Assembly: GCF_040611135.1 (NCBI RefSeq)
Contig: NZ_JBEXNL010000001.1
Span: forward strand, 372,001-436,000
Direction: 5' to 3'
DNA length: 64,000 nt
Origin: Tsukamurella sp040611135
GTDB taxonomy: Bacteria > Actinomycetota > Actinomycetes > Mycobacteriales > Mycobacteriaceae
Shown here: positions 1 to 7,732 of the stretch, in pieces
How the letters are laid out: every line of letters begins with the position of its first letter
Position numbering within the stretch: the first letter of the stretch is position 1
Notes under the pieces: model-generated
What the model was told of the DNA's origin: nothing
Databases searched by the model: none
What the model saw: only the letters and a program-made list of their open reading frames with translations
Program-made: the position numbers and the translations under genes

Positions 1-246
1 GCCGGTGGCGCGGGCGGCGTGGAGGCCGTGGTCGGGCTCGCCGGCGAGCTGGCGCAGGACCGAATCGAGGTTGGTGTGCACAGCCTCGCGGAGCTCCTCG
101 GCGCTGAGCAGGGTGCTCTCGGCGTAGGCGTGTTCGCCCGTGAGGATGCGCCGGACGAGCTCATCCGTGAGCGGCTCCAAGTCCGCCATCAGCAGGCGGG
201 CGAACTCCGCGGGGGAGGCTCCGGCCGGGGCTGTGATCGTCGACAC
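1..246 (-). CDS. PucR/CdaR-type transcriptional regulator, N-terminal part
   Basis: Only the first 82 codons are in the window; the gene runs off the left edge. The visible part begins MSTITAPAGASPAEFARLL, then a helical stretch containing ELVRRILTGEHAYAES and EELREAVHTNLDSVLRQL. This resembles the RsbRD-like N-terminal region of PucR-family regulators, whose DNA-binding helix-turn-helix lies at the C-terminus (not visible here). I chose the GTG at 246 because the frame reads well from there; an ATG at 189 would remove conserved-looking sequence. It is divergent from the aldehyde dehydrogenase at 406, which it may control (inference). Family assignment is moderately sure. Confidence 0.6.
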   Translation of the reverse strand, partial: MSTITAPAGASPAEFARLLMADLEPLTDELVRRILTGEHAYAESTLLSAEELREAVHTNLDSVLRQLAGEPDHGLHAARATG

Positions 247-405
247 GGGTTCGATGCTAGCGCGGTCGCCTCGCGCGTCGAGTGTGCTTGCGCACAACGG
301 GGCCGCAAGCGGGCCGTAGCTCCGGCACGATGCGCCGGCCCCCCGTGCGGACCACACTGGAGGACAGAGACGTGACTGGGCTCACAGGATCCGCGAGGAG
401 AAACA

Positions 406-2112
406 ATGACCACCACCGAGAACATCTTGGACGCCGCCGTCGCGGACCTGCAGCAGGGGGAGCGGACCTGGGCCGCGACCTCGCTCGCCGCTCGCCGCGC
501 CCTGCTCGACGCCGTCCGCGAGGCCACGGCGGCCGTCGCGCAGCAGTGGGTCGGCGCCGCGGCCGGGATCAAGGGCCTGCCCGCCGGTTCGACGTTGCTG
601 GGCGAGGAGTGGCTCAGCGGCCCGTACTCGGTGATCACCGCGTGCGAGGCGCTCGCCACGAGCCTGCGGGCGCTCGAGGAGGGCCGCAGCCCCGTCGACG
701 GCTTCACCGTGTCCTCCGCCCCCGGCGGCCGGTCCGCCGTCGAGGTGCTGCCGCACACCGTCTTCGACCAGCTGCTGATGAGCGGGTTCTCGGCGCAGGT
801 CTGGACCGTGCCGGGCGTCGACGCCGATGCCGTGCGCGAACGTGCCGGCCTCGGCGAGCTCGATCCGACGATCACCCACGGCGTCGCGGGCGTCCTCGGC
901 GCGGGCAACATCTTCTCGATCCCGCCGCTCGACACCCTGTACCAGCTCTACCCGGACAACCGCGTGGTGCTGCTCAAGCTCAATCCGGTGACGGACCCGC
1001 TGCTGGATGTCTTCCGTGCAGCGTTCGCGCCGCTCATCGAACACGGCGTGGTCCGCATCGTGACCGGCGGTGCCGACGTGGGCGGGGCTCTCGTCAACCA
1101 CCCCGGCGTCACCACGGTGCACATGACGGGCAGCGCCCGCACCCACGACGCCATCGTGTTCGGCACCGGAACCGAAGGCGCGCAGCGCAAGACGGAGAAC
1201 AGCCCGCTGCTCGACAAGACCATCACCAGCGAACTCGGCGGTGTCTCGCCGACCATCGTCGTGCCCGGCGAGTGGTCGAGCGCCGACCTGACGTTCCAGG
1301 CCGAGCACCTCGCCACGCAGCGCCTGCACAACAACGGCTACAACTGCGTCGCCTCGCAGGTGGCCGTGATCAGCGCCGATTGGCCGCAGAAGGAGCAGTT
1401 CCTCACCGAGCTGCGCGCCGCCTTCGACCGCGCCCCGCAGCGCCGCGACTACTACCCGGGCTCGGCCGACAGGGTGGCCGCCGCCCGGGCCGGGTACGGC
1501 GCGCAGGCGCAGCCCGCCGGTCCCGACGGTGCCCGCACCCTCGTGTTCGGCCTCAAGGCCGATAGAACCGAGGAGGCGCTGCACACCGAGTACTTCGCGC
1601 CCGTCTACGGCGTGCTCGAGCTGCCCGGCGACGCTGCGACCTTCCTCGCGAACGCCGTGCGGGCGGCGAACGAGGACTTCGAGGGAACGCTCGGCGTGAA
1701 CATCGTGGCGGATCCGGCCACGATCAAGGCCCTCGGTGACCGGTTCGAGCAGGCCATCACCGACCTGCGCTACGGCACGATCGCCGTGAACGCCTGGACC
1801 GGCGTCGGCTACCTGACGGCCCGCGCGTCGTGGGGCGCCTTCCCCGGTCACACCATCGACGACGTGCAGAGCGGCATCGGCGTGGTCCACAACGCGTTGC
1901 TCCTCGACGATGTCGAGCGCACCGTCGTGCGTGGTCCCTTCCGGCCGTCGCCCCGGTCGTTCGTCGGCGGCGAGCTCTCGATGTCGCCGAAGCCGCCGTG
2001 GTTCGTCACCAACCGCACCGGCGCGGTGACGGGCAAGCGCCTCACGGAGTTCGTCTCGAAGCCCTCGTGGCTCAAGCTGCCCGGCATCTTCGCCTCCGCC
2101 CTGCGCGGCTGA
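406..2112 (+). CDS. NAD(P)-dependent aldehyde dehydrogenase family protein
   Basis: This 568-residue protein has the aldehyde dehydrogenase fold signatures. A cofactor-binding stretch (GAGNIFSIPPLDTLYQLY then VVLLKLNPV) precedes HMTGSA, the general-base Glu276 in SELGG, and the nucleophilic Cys314 in NNGYNCVAS. Such enzymes oxidise an aldehyde to its acid with NAD(P)+; the substrate cannot be read from sequence. It is longer than the usual 480-500 residues, with extra sequence at the C-terminus. A GAGGAG ribosome site lies 7 bases before the ATG. It stands alone, opposite a PucR-type regulator, and a hairpin terminator follows at 2129. Confidence 0.85.
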   Translation: MTTTENILDAAVADLQQGERTWAATSLAARRALLDAVREATAAVAQQWVGAAAGIKGLPAGSTLLGEEWLSGPYSVITACEALATSLRALEEGRSPVDGFTVSSAPGGRSAVEVLPHTVFDQLLMSGFSAQVWTVPGVDADAVRERAGLGELDPTITHGVAGVLGAGNIFSIPPLDTLYQLYPDNRVVLLKLNPVTDPLLDVFRAAFAPLIEHGVVRIVTGGADVGGALVNHPGVTTVHMTGSARTHDAIVFGTGTEGAQRKTENSPLLDKTITSELGGVSPTIVVPGEWSSADLTFQAEHLATQRLHNNGYNCVASQVAVISADWPQKEQFLTELRAAFDRAPQRRDYYPGSADRVAAARAGYGAQAQPAGPDGARTLVFGLKADRTEEALHTEYFAPVYGVLELPGDAATFLANAVRAANEDFEGTLGVNIVADPATIKALGDRFEQAITDLRYGTIAVNAWTGVGYLTARASWGAFPGHTIDDVQSGIGVVHNALLLDDVERTVVRGPFRPSPRSFVGGELSMSPKPPWFVTNRTGAVTGKRLTEFVSKPSWLKLPGIFASALRG

Positions 2113-2128
2113 CGGTCCGCCGCTGGTG

Positions 2129-2157
2129 CGCCCCGTCCGGACCTCCCGGGCGGGGCG
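2129..2157. terminator. bidirectional hairpin terminator
   Basis: A 12-bp stem (2129-2140 with 2146-2157, one G-T pair) and a 5-base loop lie between the convergent aldehyde dehydrogenase and the small membrane protein gene, so it can serve both. There is no long T tract, as is usual in high-GC actinobacteria. Confidence 0.6.
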
Positions 2158-2325
2158 TCAGTTGCCGAAGAACCGATCGCTGAGCCGGTCGAAGAAGCCG
2201 TCGATCTTCTTCTCGCGGTCGGTGCCCTCGACCTTCGAGTTCCAGAGGTGCACCAGCCCGAAGACCACGGCGACGAGGCCGAGGACGAGTGCGGTGATCA
2301 GGATGACCTGGACCGTTGTGGACAT
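2158..2325 (-). CDS. small single-span membrane protein
   Basis: A 55-residue protein starting MSTTVQVILITALVLGLV. One hydrophobic helix (about residues 5-26) is followed by a charged tail (DREKKIDGFFDRLSDRF). I chose the ATG at 2325 over the one at 2331 because AAAGG sits 6 bases upstream of it. No function is recognised. The start is only about 15 bases from the tRNA-Thr fragment at 2341, so this gene would be the first chromosomal gene beyond the putative island. Confidence 0.65.
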   Translation of the reverse strand: MSTTVQVILITALVLGLVAVVFGLVHLWNSKVEGTDREKKIDGFFDRLSDRFFGN

Positions 2326-2340
2326 CGCCATCCTTTCGTG

Positions 2341-2370
2341 GAGCCCCCGTCGGGGTTGAACCGACGACCG
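2341..2370 (-). repeat. 3'-fragment copy of tRNA-Thr (attachment-site-like)
   Basis: On the minus strand these bases carry a T-arm (GTCGG TTCAACC CCGAC) and a near-complete acceptor 3' strand ending GGGGGCTC. They match the 3' end of tRNA-Thr at 4281-4311 at all but one substitution and one missing base over about 30 positions, in the same orientation. No 5' half or anticodon arm of a tRNA can be folded beside it. This is the pattern left when an element integrates into a tRNA 3' end. Confidence 0.6.
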
Positions 2371-2590
2371 GAGTCTCATAGCCACCGCCTCGAAGAGTAG
2401 CCCTGCTCAAACGGCATCGGCATGTGGTGGTCGAGGTACCCGTGGAGAATCTCTTGCTCGAGAAGGACCATTGGGGTGATCCGTCTGCCAGACTTGGACG
2501 CATCAGGGTAATCGAAGACTGAGCCCCCTGTGTACTGCCTTCAGGGAACTCGTAGACCACCTCGTAGACGTTCTGCGCCCGGAAGGTGGG

Positions 2591-2692
2591 TTGGTCGACA
2601 TCGAGTTGGGTCGCATCACCACTGACGAAGCGGTCGCGGAAATCTTGGCCAGGTACGACCGGCGCGAGGCCGGTGCCGATTCTCAGCCCTGA
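2591..2692 (+). other. possible relic antitoxin-like reading frame
   Basis: A 33-codon frame from a TTG contains LGRITTDEAVAEILARY, which resembles the C-terminal helix of VbhA-type antitoxins and other small addiction proteins. The frame stays open some distance upstream but has no convincing start or ribosome site. It converges on fic, overlapping its last codons. It may be the tail of a truncated gene or chance. Confidence 0.25.
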
Positions 2693-3375
2693 CCACGCTG
2701 CCGGCGGAACTCGTCGGCGGGTGCACCGGTCTCCCGGTGCGCGAGCATCTGCCGGTACAGCTCGATCGCCCGTTCGGCATCGCGCGCCTGCGCGGCGCTC
2801 AAGGAAGCGGCCGGCGCATCAGGGATCACGCCGGGGCGCAGTTCCGCGGCGAGGTAGCTCGAATCGAGCGTGCGCATGGCCACGTGGCGGGCCGCGTGGA
2901 CCGCGGCCGCGTCAACGCGCGACCAGTCGACGGGGTGGCCGGCCTCGCGGAGCATGAGGTCGAAGAACACCCGCTGCGATCGGCTGTTGCCGTCACGGAA
3001 CGGGTGCCGCGCGGTCAGCTCGCCCCAGTGCCCCGCGACCGTCTCCACGGCTTCGTCCACGGCGACGCTCAGTGGCAGGGACGCAGCGATCTGACGGAAC
3101 ACGTAGGCTGTCTGCTCGGCCAGGAACTCGACGCGGCAGTGGGGCATGCCCATCGCCTTCGTCTCCGTGGTCCGCATCCGACCGGCCCACTCGTACACGT
3201 CCTGCAGGATGTACGCGTGGAGGCGCTGTAGGTGCGAAAAGTCGAAGCCGCCCATGAACTGCTCAGGATCGCGTGCGATCTCTGCGACTCGCGCGGCCGC
3301 GACCTCGAGCTCGTATTCGGCGAGCTGGCTCGGATCTGTAATGCCGAGCTTGTTCGGCAGAACCTCGTCGCTCAC
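2683..3375 (-). CDS. Fic family toxin (protein AMPylase)
   Basis: A 230-residue Fic-domain protein. The active-site motif HPFRDGNSR is at residues 124-132, with the catalytic His first; the family consensus is HPFx(D/E)GN(G/K)R, so Ser replaces Gly/Lys at one position. An upstream segment (FSHLQRLHAYILQDVYEWAGRMR) matches the conserved helix and flap region of Fic proteins. Fic toxins transfer AMP to target proteins such as gyrase and topoisomerase IV subunits (family knowledge; target unknown here). The GTG start overlaps the antitoxin stop by four bases (GTGA), so translation is coupled with antitoxin first, the normal order in such modules. Confidence 0.85.
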   Translation of the reverse strand: MSDEVLPNKLGITDPSQLAEYELEVAAARVAEIARDPEQFMGGFDFSHLQRLHAYILQDVYEWAGRMRTTETKAMGMPHCRVEFLAEQTAYVFRQIAASLPLSVAVDEAVETVAGHWGELTARHPFRDGNSRSQRVFFDLMLREAGHPVDWSRVDAAAVHAARHVAMRTLDSSYLAAELRPGVIPDAPAASLSAAQARDAERAIELYRQMLAHRETGAPADEFRRQRGQG

Positions 3376-3578
3376 GCGGTCTTGCGCGGCTGCCGGTCCA
3401 TCCTCGCGAGCGCGCGCCGACGCGCGGCATCGACTTCCTGCTCGACGGTGCTCTCCCCCGCCGCAATCCGCCGCACCATCGCCTCGGCCGTGTCGGTCAG
3501 CGGCATGCCGGCCATGATGTGGCCGGCCTTCACTCCTGCGAGGGCCTGTTCGACGGTACGCGCCTCAACGGTGGTCAT
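3372..3578 (-). CDS. VbhA-like antitoxin of the Fic toxin
   Basis: A 68-residue, mostly helical, charged protein directly upstream of fic. It contains AGMPLTDTAEAMVRRIAAGE, resembling the C-terminal part of the antitoxin-VbhA domain. The classical inhibitory (S/T)xxxE(G/N) motif is not obvious: the corresponding stretch reads KAGHIMAG, so obstruction of the ATP site by a Glu cannot be claimed. The assignment rests on size, order and overlap with fic as much as on sequence. The ATG at 3578 lies shortly after a good -10 hexamer. Confidence 0.6.
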   Translation of the reverse strand: MTTVEARTVEQALAGVKAGHIMAGMPLTDTAEAMVRRIAAGESTVEQEVDAARRRALARMDRQPRKTA

Positions 3579-3588
3579 AGTGCTACCG

Positions 3589-3594
3589 ATTGTA
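3589..3594 (-). promoter_or_regulatory. -10 element of the antitoxin-fic operon
   Basis: TACAAT on the minus strand lies 10 bases before the antitoxin ATG. It is unusually AT-rich and consensus-like for this GC-rich sequence. No clear -35 is seen. Confidence 0.45.
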
Positions 3595-3595
3595 C

Positions 3596-3766
3596 CTACT
3601 GACCAGCGGGTACGCGGCGCGGAACGTTGTTCGCGATGGCAGCCGCCACCCCAAGAGCGATGAACACCGACATGATGACAACCGCCCACGTCGGAGCATC
3701 GACCGTCAGCAGCACGATCAACAGCGCGACCGGGCACGCGAGGCTCATATATTTCAAAGCAGCCAT
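3596..3766 (-). CDS. small two-helix membrane protein
   Basis: A 56-residue protein starting MAALKYMSLACPVALLIVL, with two hydrophobic segments separated by a short turn (DAPTW) and a basic C-terminus. The ATG at 3766 has GGAAGG seven bases upstream. It precedes the antitoxin gene with only 17 bases between, so it may be part of the fic operon or of the island cargo. No family is recognised. Confidence 0.5.
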   Translation of the reverse strand: MAALKYMSLACPVALLIVLLTVDAPTWAVVIMSVFIALGVAAAIANNVPRRVPAGQ

Positions 3767-4247
3767 TTCCGCACCTTCCGTGGTGTGTGCAACCCCAGGA
3801 TAGTGCACGTCAAAGGGTAATTCCACCACCGTAGAGTCCTCAGCGACCGACTCCCGGGATACTGGCACGGTGATCTATCTCCTCGCCTTGCACGAGCCGT
3901 ACCAGTCGGACCAAGATCCGGTCCCGATCAACACGACGATCGTGCGACGCACTGCCACTGGGCTCCCGCAGGTCGATGCCGTGCTCGTCGCCAACGGGCC
4001 GAACAGCCATCCCACGATCATCGAGCCGCGCCGTCGGTACACTCACCCGCGATCGCTCGCCGTGCCCCCGAACCGACCCGTTCTGGGACACATGATCGGA
4101 GGCCTTCGGCAGAAGGTGCCGGTGACTGTTTGAGTCAGTCTACGGACACCCCGGGGCGGCTCACTTGAGGGTGCGACGATCTCCACTGGGCGGACAGAAG
4201 TGCATTCGGCGGGTCGAGGCGGACCTTCGTGACGAAGAGAAGCTCAT
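3767..4247. other. stretch with no supported gene
   Basis: Roughly 480 bases between the small membrane protein and the tRNA terminator. Open frames of 87 codons (plus, 3870-4133) and 83 codons (minus, 3840-4091) overlap one another. Neither has a ribosome site, a recognisable domain or a convincing codon pattern. It may be decayed mobile-element sequence. Confidence 0.5.
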
Positions 4248-4276
4248 GCGGCCCCGGACACATGATCCGGGGCCGC
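4248..4276 (-). terminator. hairpin terminator of tRNA-Thr
   Basis: A perfect 11-bp inverted repeat (GCGGCCCCGGA, 7-base loop, TCCGGGGCCGC) begins 6 bases past the tRNA 3' end. On the minus strand it is followed by a pyrimidine-rich run. Confidence 0.75.
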
Positions 4277-4281
4277 GAGCG

Positions 4282-4353
4282 AGCCCCCGGTCGGGATTGA
4301 ACCGACGACCTGCTGTTTACAAGACAGCTGCGCTACCACTGCGCTACGGAGGC
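4282..4353 (-). tRNA. tRNA-Thr (anticodon UGU)
   Basis: A 72-base gene folds into a full cloverleaf. The acceptor pairs GCCTCCG with CGGGGGC, the D-arm is GCGC/GCGC, the anticodon stem GCTGT/ACAGC encloses loop CTTGTAA (anticodon TGT), and the T-arm is GTCGG/CCGAC with loop TTCAATC. The discriminator is T and CCA is not encoded. It reads ACA codons. Confidence 0.95.
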
Positions 4354-4434
4354 GTGCGCGATCAGGGTACCGCGACCTGGGAGCTGGGGAGGCGTGGCCC
4401 TGCGGCCGACGGCACACAGCATATCGTGACCGGC

Positions 4435-5313
4435 ATGACTGACTCCTTCGAGACCATCAGCTGGACCATCGACGACGACGGCATCGCCACGCTGGTGCTG
4501 GACCGCCCGGACCAGCTCAACGCGTTCAGCGTGACCATGGCCCGTGAGCTGACGGAGTTCTTCGAGGTGCACGCCCACAGCGACGACATCCGCGCGGTCG
4601 TCGTCACCGGCGCGGGCCGCGCCTTCTGCGCCGGGATGGATCTCACCGGCGAGGGCAATGTCTTCGGCCTCGACGAATCCGTGCAGCCGACCCCCGAGGA
4701 GTTCGCCGCGCACTACGACGAGGCGCCCTACCAGGACGGCGTGCGCGACACCGGCGGCAAGCTGACCCTGGCGATCTACTCCCTCCCGAAGCCGGTGATC
4801 GCCGCGATCAACGGCCCCGCCGTCGGCATCGGCGCGACCATGACGCTGGCGATGGATACCCGCCTGGCCTCGACCAAGGCCCGCATCGGCTTCGTCTTCG
4901 GCCGGCTCGGCATCGTCATGGAGGCGTGCTCGAGCTGGTTCCTGCCCCGCATCGTCGGCCCCGCCCAGGCCCTCGAGTGGGTCTACTCCGCCGACATCCT
5001 CACCGCCGAGCAGGCCCGCGAGGGTCGCCTGGTCCGCAGCCTCCACGAGCCCGACGAGCTCGTCTCCGCTGCCCAGGAGCTCGCCCGCTCGTGGGTGAAG
5101 GGCCGCTCCGCCGCCGGCGTCGCCGTCAACAAGCAGCTGATCTACCGCGGCCTGGGCGCCGCGAAGCCGCTGGACCAGCACCTCATGGACTCGCTCGGGA
5201 TGTATTACACGTCGATCGGGGACGGCAAGGAGGGCGTGGCGGCCTTCCTCGGCAAGCGTGATCCGGAGTTCACTGCGAAGGCCTCCGAGCTGCCCCGCAT
5301 CGTCGCGGGCTGA
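4435..5313 (+). CDS. enoyl-CoA hydratase/isomerase (crotonase) family protein
   Basis: A 292-residue crotonase-fold protein. The CoA/oxyanion-hole segments are CAGMDLTGEG and NGPAVGIGATM, and the C-terminal region carries ALEWVYSADILTAEQA. A Glu corresponding to the second catalytic Glu of hydratases is present (ALEW). The first is not in its usual place (IGFVFGRLGI), so it may not be a classical hydratase. The reaction is an acyl-CoA hydration, isomerisation or related step; the substrate is unknown. TATCGT seven bases before the ATG suggests a leaderless mRNA. It faces the tRNA gene and stands alone. Confidence 0.8.
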   Translation: MTDSFETISWTIDDDGIATLVLDRPDQLNAFSVTMARELTEFFEVHAHSDDIRAVVVTGAGRAFCAGMDLTGEGNVFGLDESVQPTPEEFAAHYDEAPYQDGVRDTGGKLTLAIYSLPKPVIAAINGPAVGIGATMTLAMDTRLASTKARIGFVFGRLGIVMEACSSWFLPRIVGPAQALEWVYSADILTAEQAREGRLVRSLHEPDELVSAAQELARSWVKGRSAAGVAVNKQLIYRGLGAAKPLDQHLMDSLGMYYTSIGDGKEGVAAFLGKRDPEFTAKASELPRIVAG

Positions 5314-5349
5314 CCCGCTCGACGGTGCCCGACATACGCGGGGCCGTCG

Positions 5350-6609
5350 TCAGAGGAGGGCGATCGGGATCAGGCTGAGCAGACCCGGCGTGATGACGGC
5401 CAGTGCGGCCGCGAGCGTGAGCAGCCGCCGGAAGAGTCGGTCCTGTTCGTCGTGCGCGGTGTTCCCGATGATCAGCGTCCCGGCCACGTGGATGGGGTTC
5501 ATGACCATCAGGGCGGCGGGGACGCAGATCGCGGCGGTCACCCAGAAGACGATGCCGGTGTGCGCGAACGCGCCGAAGGCGATCGGCATCATCAGGCCCA
5601 GCACGCCGAGGGTCGAGCTCTCGATGTTGCAGAGCAGCGCGGTCAGGTAGGCGATCACGAGGATCAGCAGAGCCCCGGTCCCGAGGTGCCGAAGGATGTG
5701 CGCGATGGAGTCCATCGTGCCGATCTTCTGCATCAGTCCGAGGTAGGTGAGCAGCCCGCACAGCAGCAGGATCGAGTTCCACGGGATGCGGGACAGGAGT
5801 GCCCGCTCGTCCGCGTATCGGTGGAAGCCGATCTGCAGCAGCGCGGCCAGGCACATCGCGGTCACGCCGACATCCGTCTTGGCGAGCACCACCAGGAGCA
5901 CGAATGCCAGGAGCGCCGCGCCCGACGCGGCCATGTACCAGGGATTCGACGGCGTGTCGTGCTTCTCGGCTGCGGCCGGTGCGGGTGTGGCCTCGACGGG
6001 GTGCCCCCGCTTGCGGGCCACTGCGAACAGGGCCTGCAGGGCAGCGACCACGACGACGGCGACCGTCATCGACACCGCCCACAGCCCCCACCCGGAGTAG
6101 GTGACCCCCACCTTGTTCGCCGCCGCTCGGACCACCGCGCCGGTCGGGTTGAGCGGCGACAGGCCGGCCGAGTTGGCGCCGATGATCACCGCGAGCTCAC
6201 TGAGCAGGAACATCCGCCGCGACCGCACCCCGACGTGCGCCACCATCGGCACGAGGAACGCGATCGGCGCGGTGGAGAAGGCGCCGGCGGTGGACAGTGC
6301 CGCGCCGATCACGAAGCCGGCCCAGGGCAGCAGCCCGTGCCGGTCGCCGATCGCGGCGTAGACCCGGTCGACGAACACCTCCAGTGCCCTGCTGCGTTCG
6401 AGGTGCGCGAAGAGCAGCGAGACACCGGCGATGAGGACGAAGATGTCGCCGGGGAAGGTCGTGTACATGATCTTCGGGTCGAACCCGGAGTAGGCGAGTA
6501 CGGGCAGTGCCGCGGCCAACGCCAGGACGCCGATGTTCATCCGGCGCCGGATCGCGACGACCAGCACCGCGACGAGGAGAACGAGCGAGAGGATCTGTGG
6601 TGCGCTCAC
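5350..6609 (-). CDS. MatC-like dicarboxylate carrier (SLC13/DASS-type permease)
   Basis: A 419-residue integral membrane protein with about 11 hydrophobic segments. The N-terminus (QILSLVLLVAVLVVAIRRRM then IGVLALAAALPV) resembles the MatC N-terminal domain of malonate/C4-dicarboxylate carriers. GANSAGLSPLNPTGAVV is like the conserved SNP/TNPT hairpin of this superfamily, and a second copy-like region (LLCNIESSTLGVLGLMMPIA) lies near the C-terminus, typical of the inverted-repeat fold. The GTG start has GGAGGGAG at good spacing. Substrate range is inferred from family only. Confidence 0.75.
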   Translation of the reverse strand: MSAPQILSLVLLVAVLVVAIRRRMNIGVLALAAALPVLAYSGFDPKIMYTTFPGDIFVLIAGVSLLFAHLERSRALEVFVDRVYAAIGDRHGLLPWAGFVIGAALSTAGAFSTAPIAFLVPMVAHVGVRSRRMFLLSELAVIIGANSAGLSPLNPTGAVVRAAANKVGVTYSGWGLWAVSMTVAVVVVAALQALFAVARKRGHPVEATPAPAAAEKHDTPSNPWYMAASGAALLAFVLLVVLAKTDVGVTAMCLAALLQIGFHRYADERALLSRIPWNSILLLCGLLTYLGLMQKIGTMDSIAHILRHLGTGALLILVIAYLTALLCNIESSTLGVLGLMMPIAFGAFAHTGIVFWVTAAICVPAALMVMNPIHVAGTLIIGNTAHDEQDRLFRRLLTLAAALAVITPGLLSLIPIALL

Positions 6610-6801
6610 GCGACTCCCTCCGACGGTCCGCCGTGACCGTCGGGCCGCGCGGAGCAGGACATTGCGGTGCGAAACTACGCTTGTCGGGAGCGCGGGCGGC
6701 CGCACGGCGCGGAACACGAACCGGTTCATCCCCGTTCGGGTGAAATGCCGGGGAGCCCGCCCGGCGGCGCATCGTCCCCGCCGCCCAATAAGCTGAACCC
6801 C

Positions 6802-7290
6802 ATGGAGATCCGCGACGCGCAACCGTCCGACCTGCCGGCGATCCTCGCCATCCACAACGACGCCGTGGAGAACTCGACGGCGATCTGGACCGAGGAGAAG
6901 GCCGACCTCGCCGAGCGCGAGGCGTGGTTGACCGAGCGCCGGGGCGCCGGGTTCCCCGTCCTCGTCGCCATCGTCGACGGTGAGCTGGGCGGATACGCGT
7001 CGTACGGGCCCTTCCGCGCGAAGACGGGGTACCGGCACACCGTCGAGAACTCGGTGTACGTGGCCGACGGCTTCTACCGGCGGGGCATCGCCGAGGCGCT
7101 GATGCGGGCCCTCCTCGACCGCGCCGAGGCTTCCGACGTGCACGTCGTCGTCGCGGCGATCGAGGAGTCGAACCACGCCTCCGTCGCGCTGCACCGCAAG
7201 CTCGGCTTCCGGGTGACCGGCCAGATGCCGCAGGTGGGCTACAAGTTCGGGCGCTGGCTGGACCTCGTGCTCATGCAGAAGATCCTCTGA
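6802..7290 (+). CDS. GNAT N-acetyltransferase, phosphinothricin-acetyltransferase type
   Basis: A 162-residue GNAT protein starting MEIRDAQPSDLPAILAIHND. The Pat/Bar subfamily features ENSVYV, the acetyl-CoA loop FYRRGIAEALM, and SNHASVALHRKLGF are all present. It would acetylate a small amino compound such as a glutamate analogue (family knowledge). TAAGCT seven bases before the ATG suggests a leaderless transcript. Its last 20 bases overlap the convergent membrane protein gene. Confidence 0.85.
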   Translation: MEIRDAQPSDLPAILAIHNDAVENSTAIWTEEKADLAEREAWLTERRGAGFPVLVAIVDGELGGYASYGPFRAKTGYRHTVENSVYVADGFYRRGIAEALMRALLDRAEASDVHVVVAAIEESNHASVALHRKLGFRVTGQMPQVGYKFGRWLDLVLMQKIL

Positions 7291-7732
7291 CGACGCGCAC
7301 CACCCCGGACAGCACGACGGCCAGCGCGATGGCGACGAGCAGCGCGATCGTCGCCATCGCGTAGGGCTGGTCCAGCACCGTCGGGTTGAGCGCGCCCTTC
7401 CCGGGCGGACGCGGCAGCTCCACCGCGGCGGCGAGAGCCAGCACCGTCACCGCGGCGAGAGCGCCGCACAGCGCGCCCGGCCACCACGTGGGCGGCAGCA
7501 CCCGTACCGCCACGTGACCGGCGAGCAGGCACAGCGGCGCGAACACCCCGTCGTGCGCGACGAGGATGGCGACCGCCCACAGCGCCGCCGACAGCAGATC
7601 CCGCGGCGGCAGGTCCATCGACTGCAGTGCGCCGTACCCGATCAGGCCCAGCCCCGCCGCCACGAGCAGGGCCCGGAGCACCAGCACGCCCGTTCCCGCG
7701 CGTTCCGTGCCCGACGATTCCACGTCCGTCAT
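7271..7732 (-). CDS. four-helix membrane protein of the molybdo-oxidoreductase cluster
   Basis: A 153-residue protein with about four hydrophobic segments (near residues 18-36, 45-70, 80-100, 125-145) and no recognised domain. It is the last gene of a five-gene minus-strand operon; its ATG overlaps the TGA of the oxidoreductase gene (ATGA), so translation is coupled. Function unknown; a membrane partner of the preceding oxidoreductase is possible. Confidence 0.7.
   Translation of the reverse strand: MTDVESSGTERAGTGVLVLRALLVAAGLGLIGYGALQSMDLPPRDLLSAALWAVAILVAHDGVFAPLCLLAGHVAVRVLPPTWWPGALCGALAAVTVLALAAAVELPRPPGKGALNPTVLDQPYAMATIALLVAIALAVVLSGVVRVVRGSSA

Larger units (their letters stand above)
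2341..4282. mobile_element. small degenerate tRNA-Thr-bounded island (putative)
   Basis: About 1.9 kb lies between a same-orientation copy of the tRNA-Thr 3' end (2341) and the intact tRNA gene (4282). Inside are fic, its antitoxin, a small membrane protein, a possible relic antitoxin reading frame, and roughly 500 bases without a recognisable gene. No integrase is present, so it would be a remnant or a non-autonomous element. The geometry fits tRNA-targeted integration: the intact tRNA keeps its 5' end and the copied 3' end lies downstream of it. The island is inferred; only the repeat and the cargo are seen. Confidence 0.45.

Noticed and set aside
2341..2400. A second tRNA gene or a tmRNA 3' end at 2341
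   Set aside because: No matching 5' acceptor strand, D-arm or anticodon arm can be folded, and the sequence matches tRNA-Thr better than the tmRNA 3' end I remember.
3870..4133. 87-codon plus-strand frame inside the tRNA-bounded block
   Set aside because: No ribosome site, domain or codon pattern supports it, and an opposite-strand frame of equal length overlaps it.
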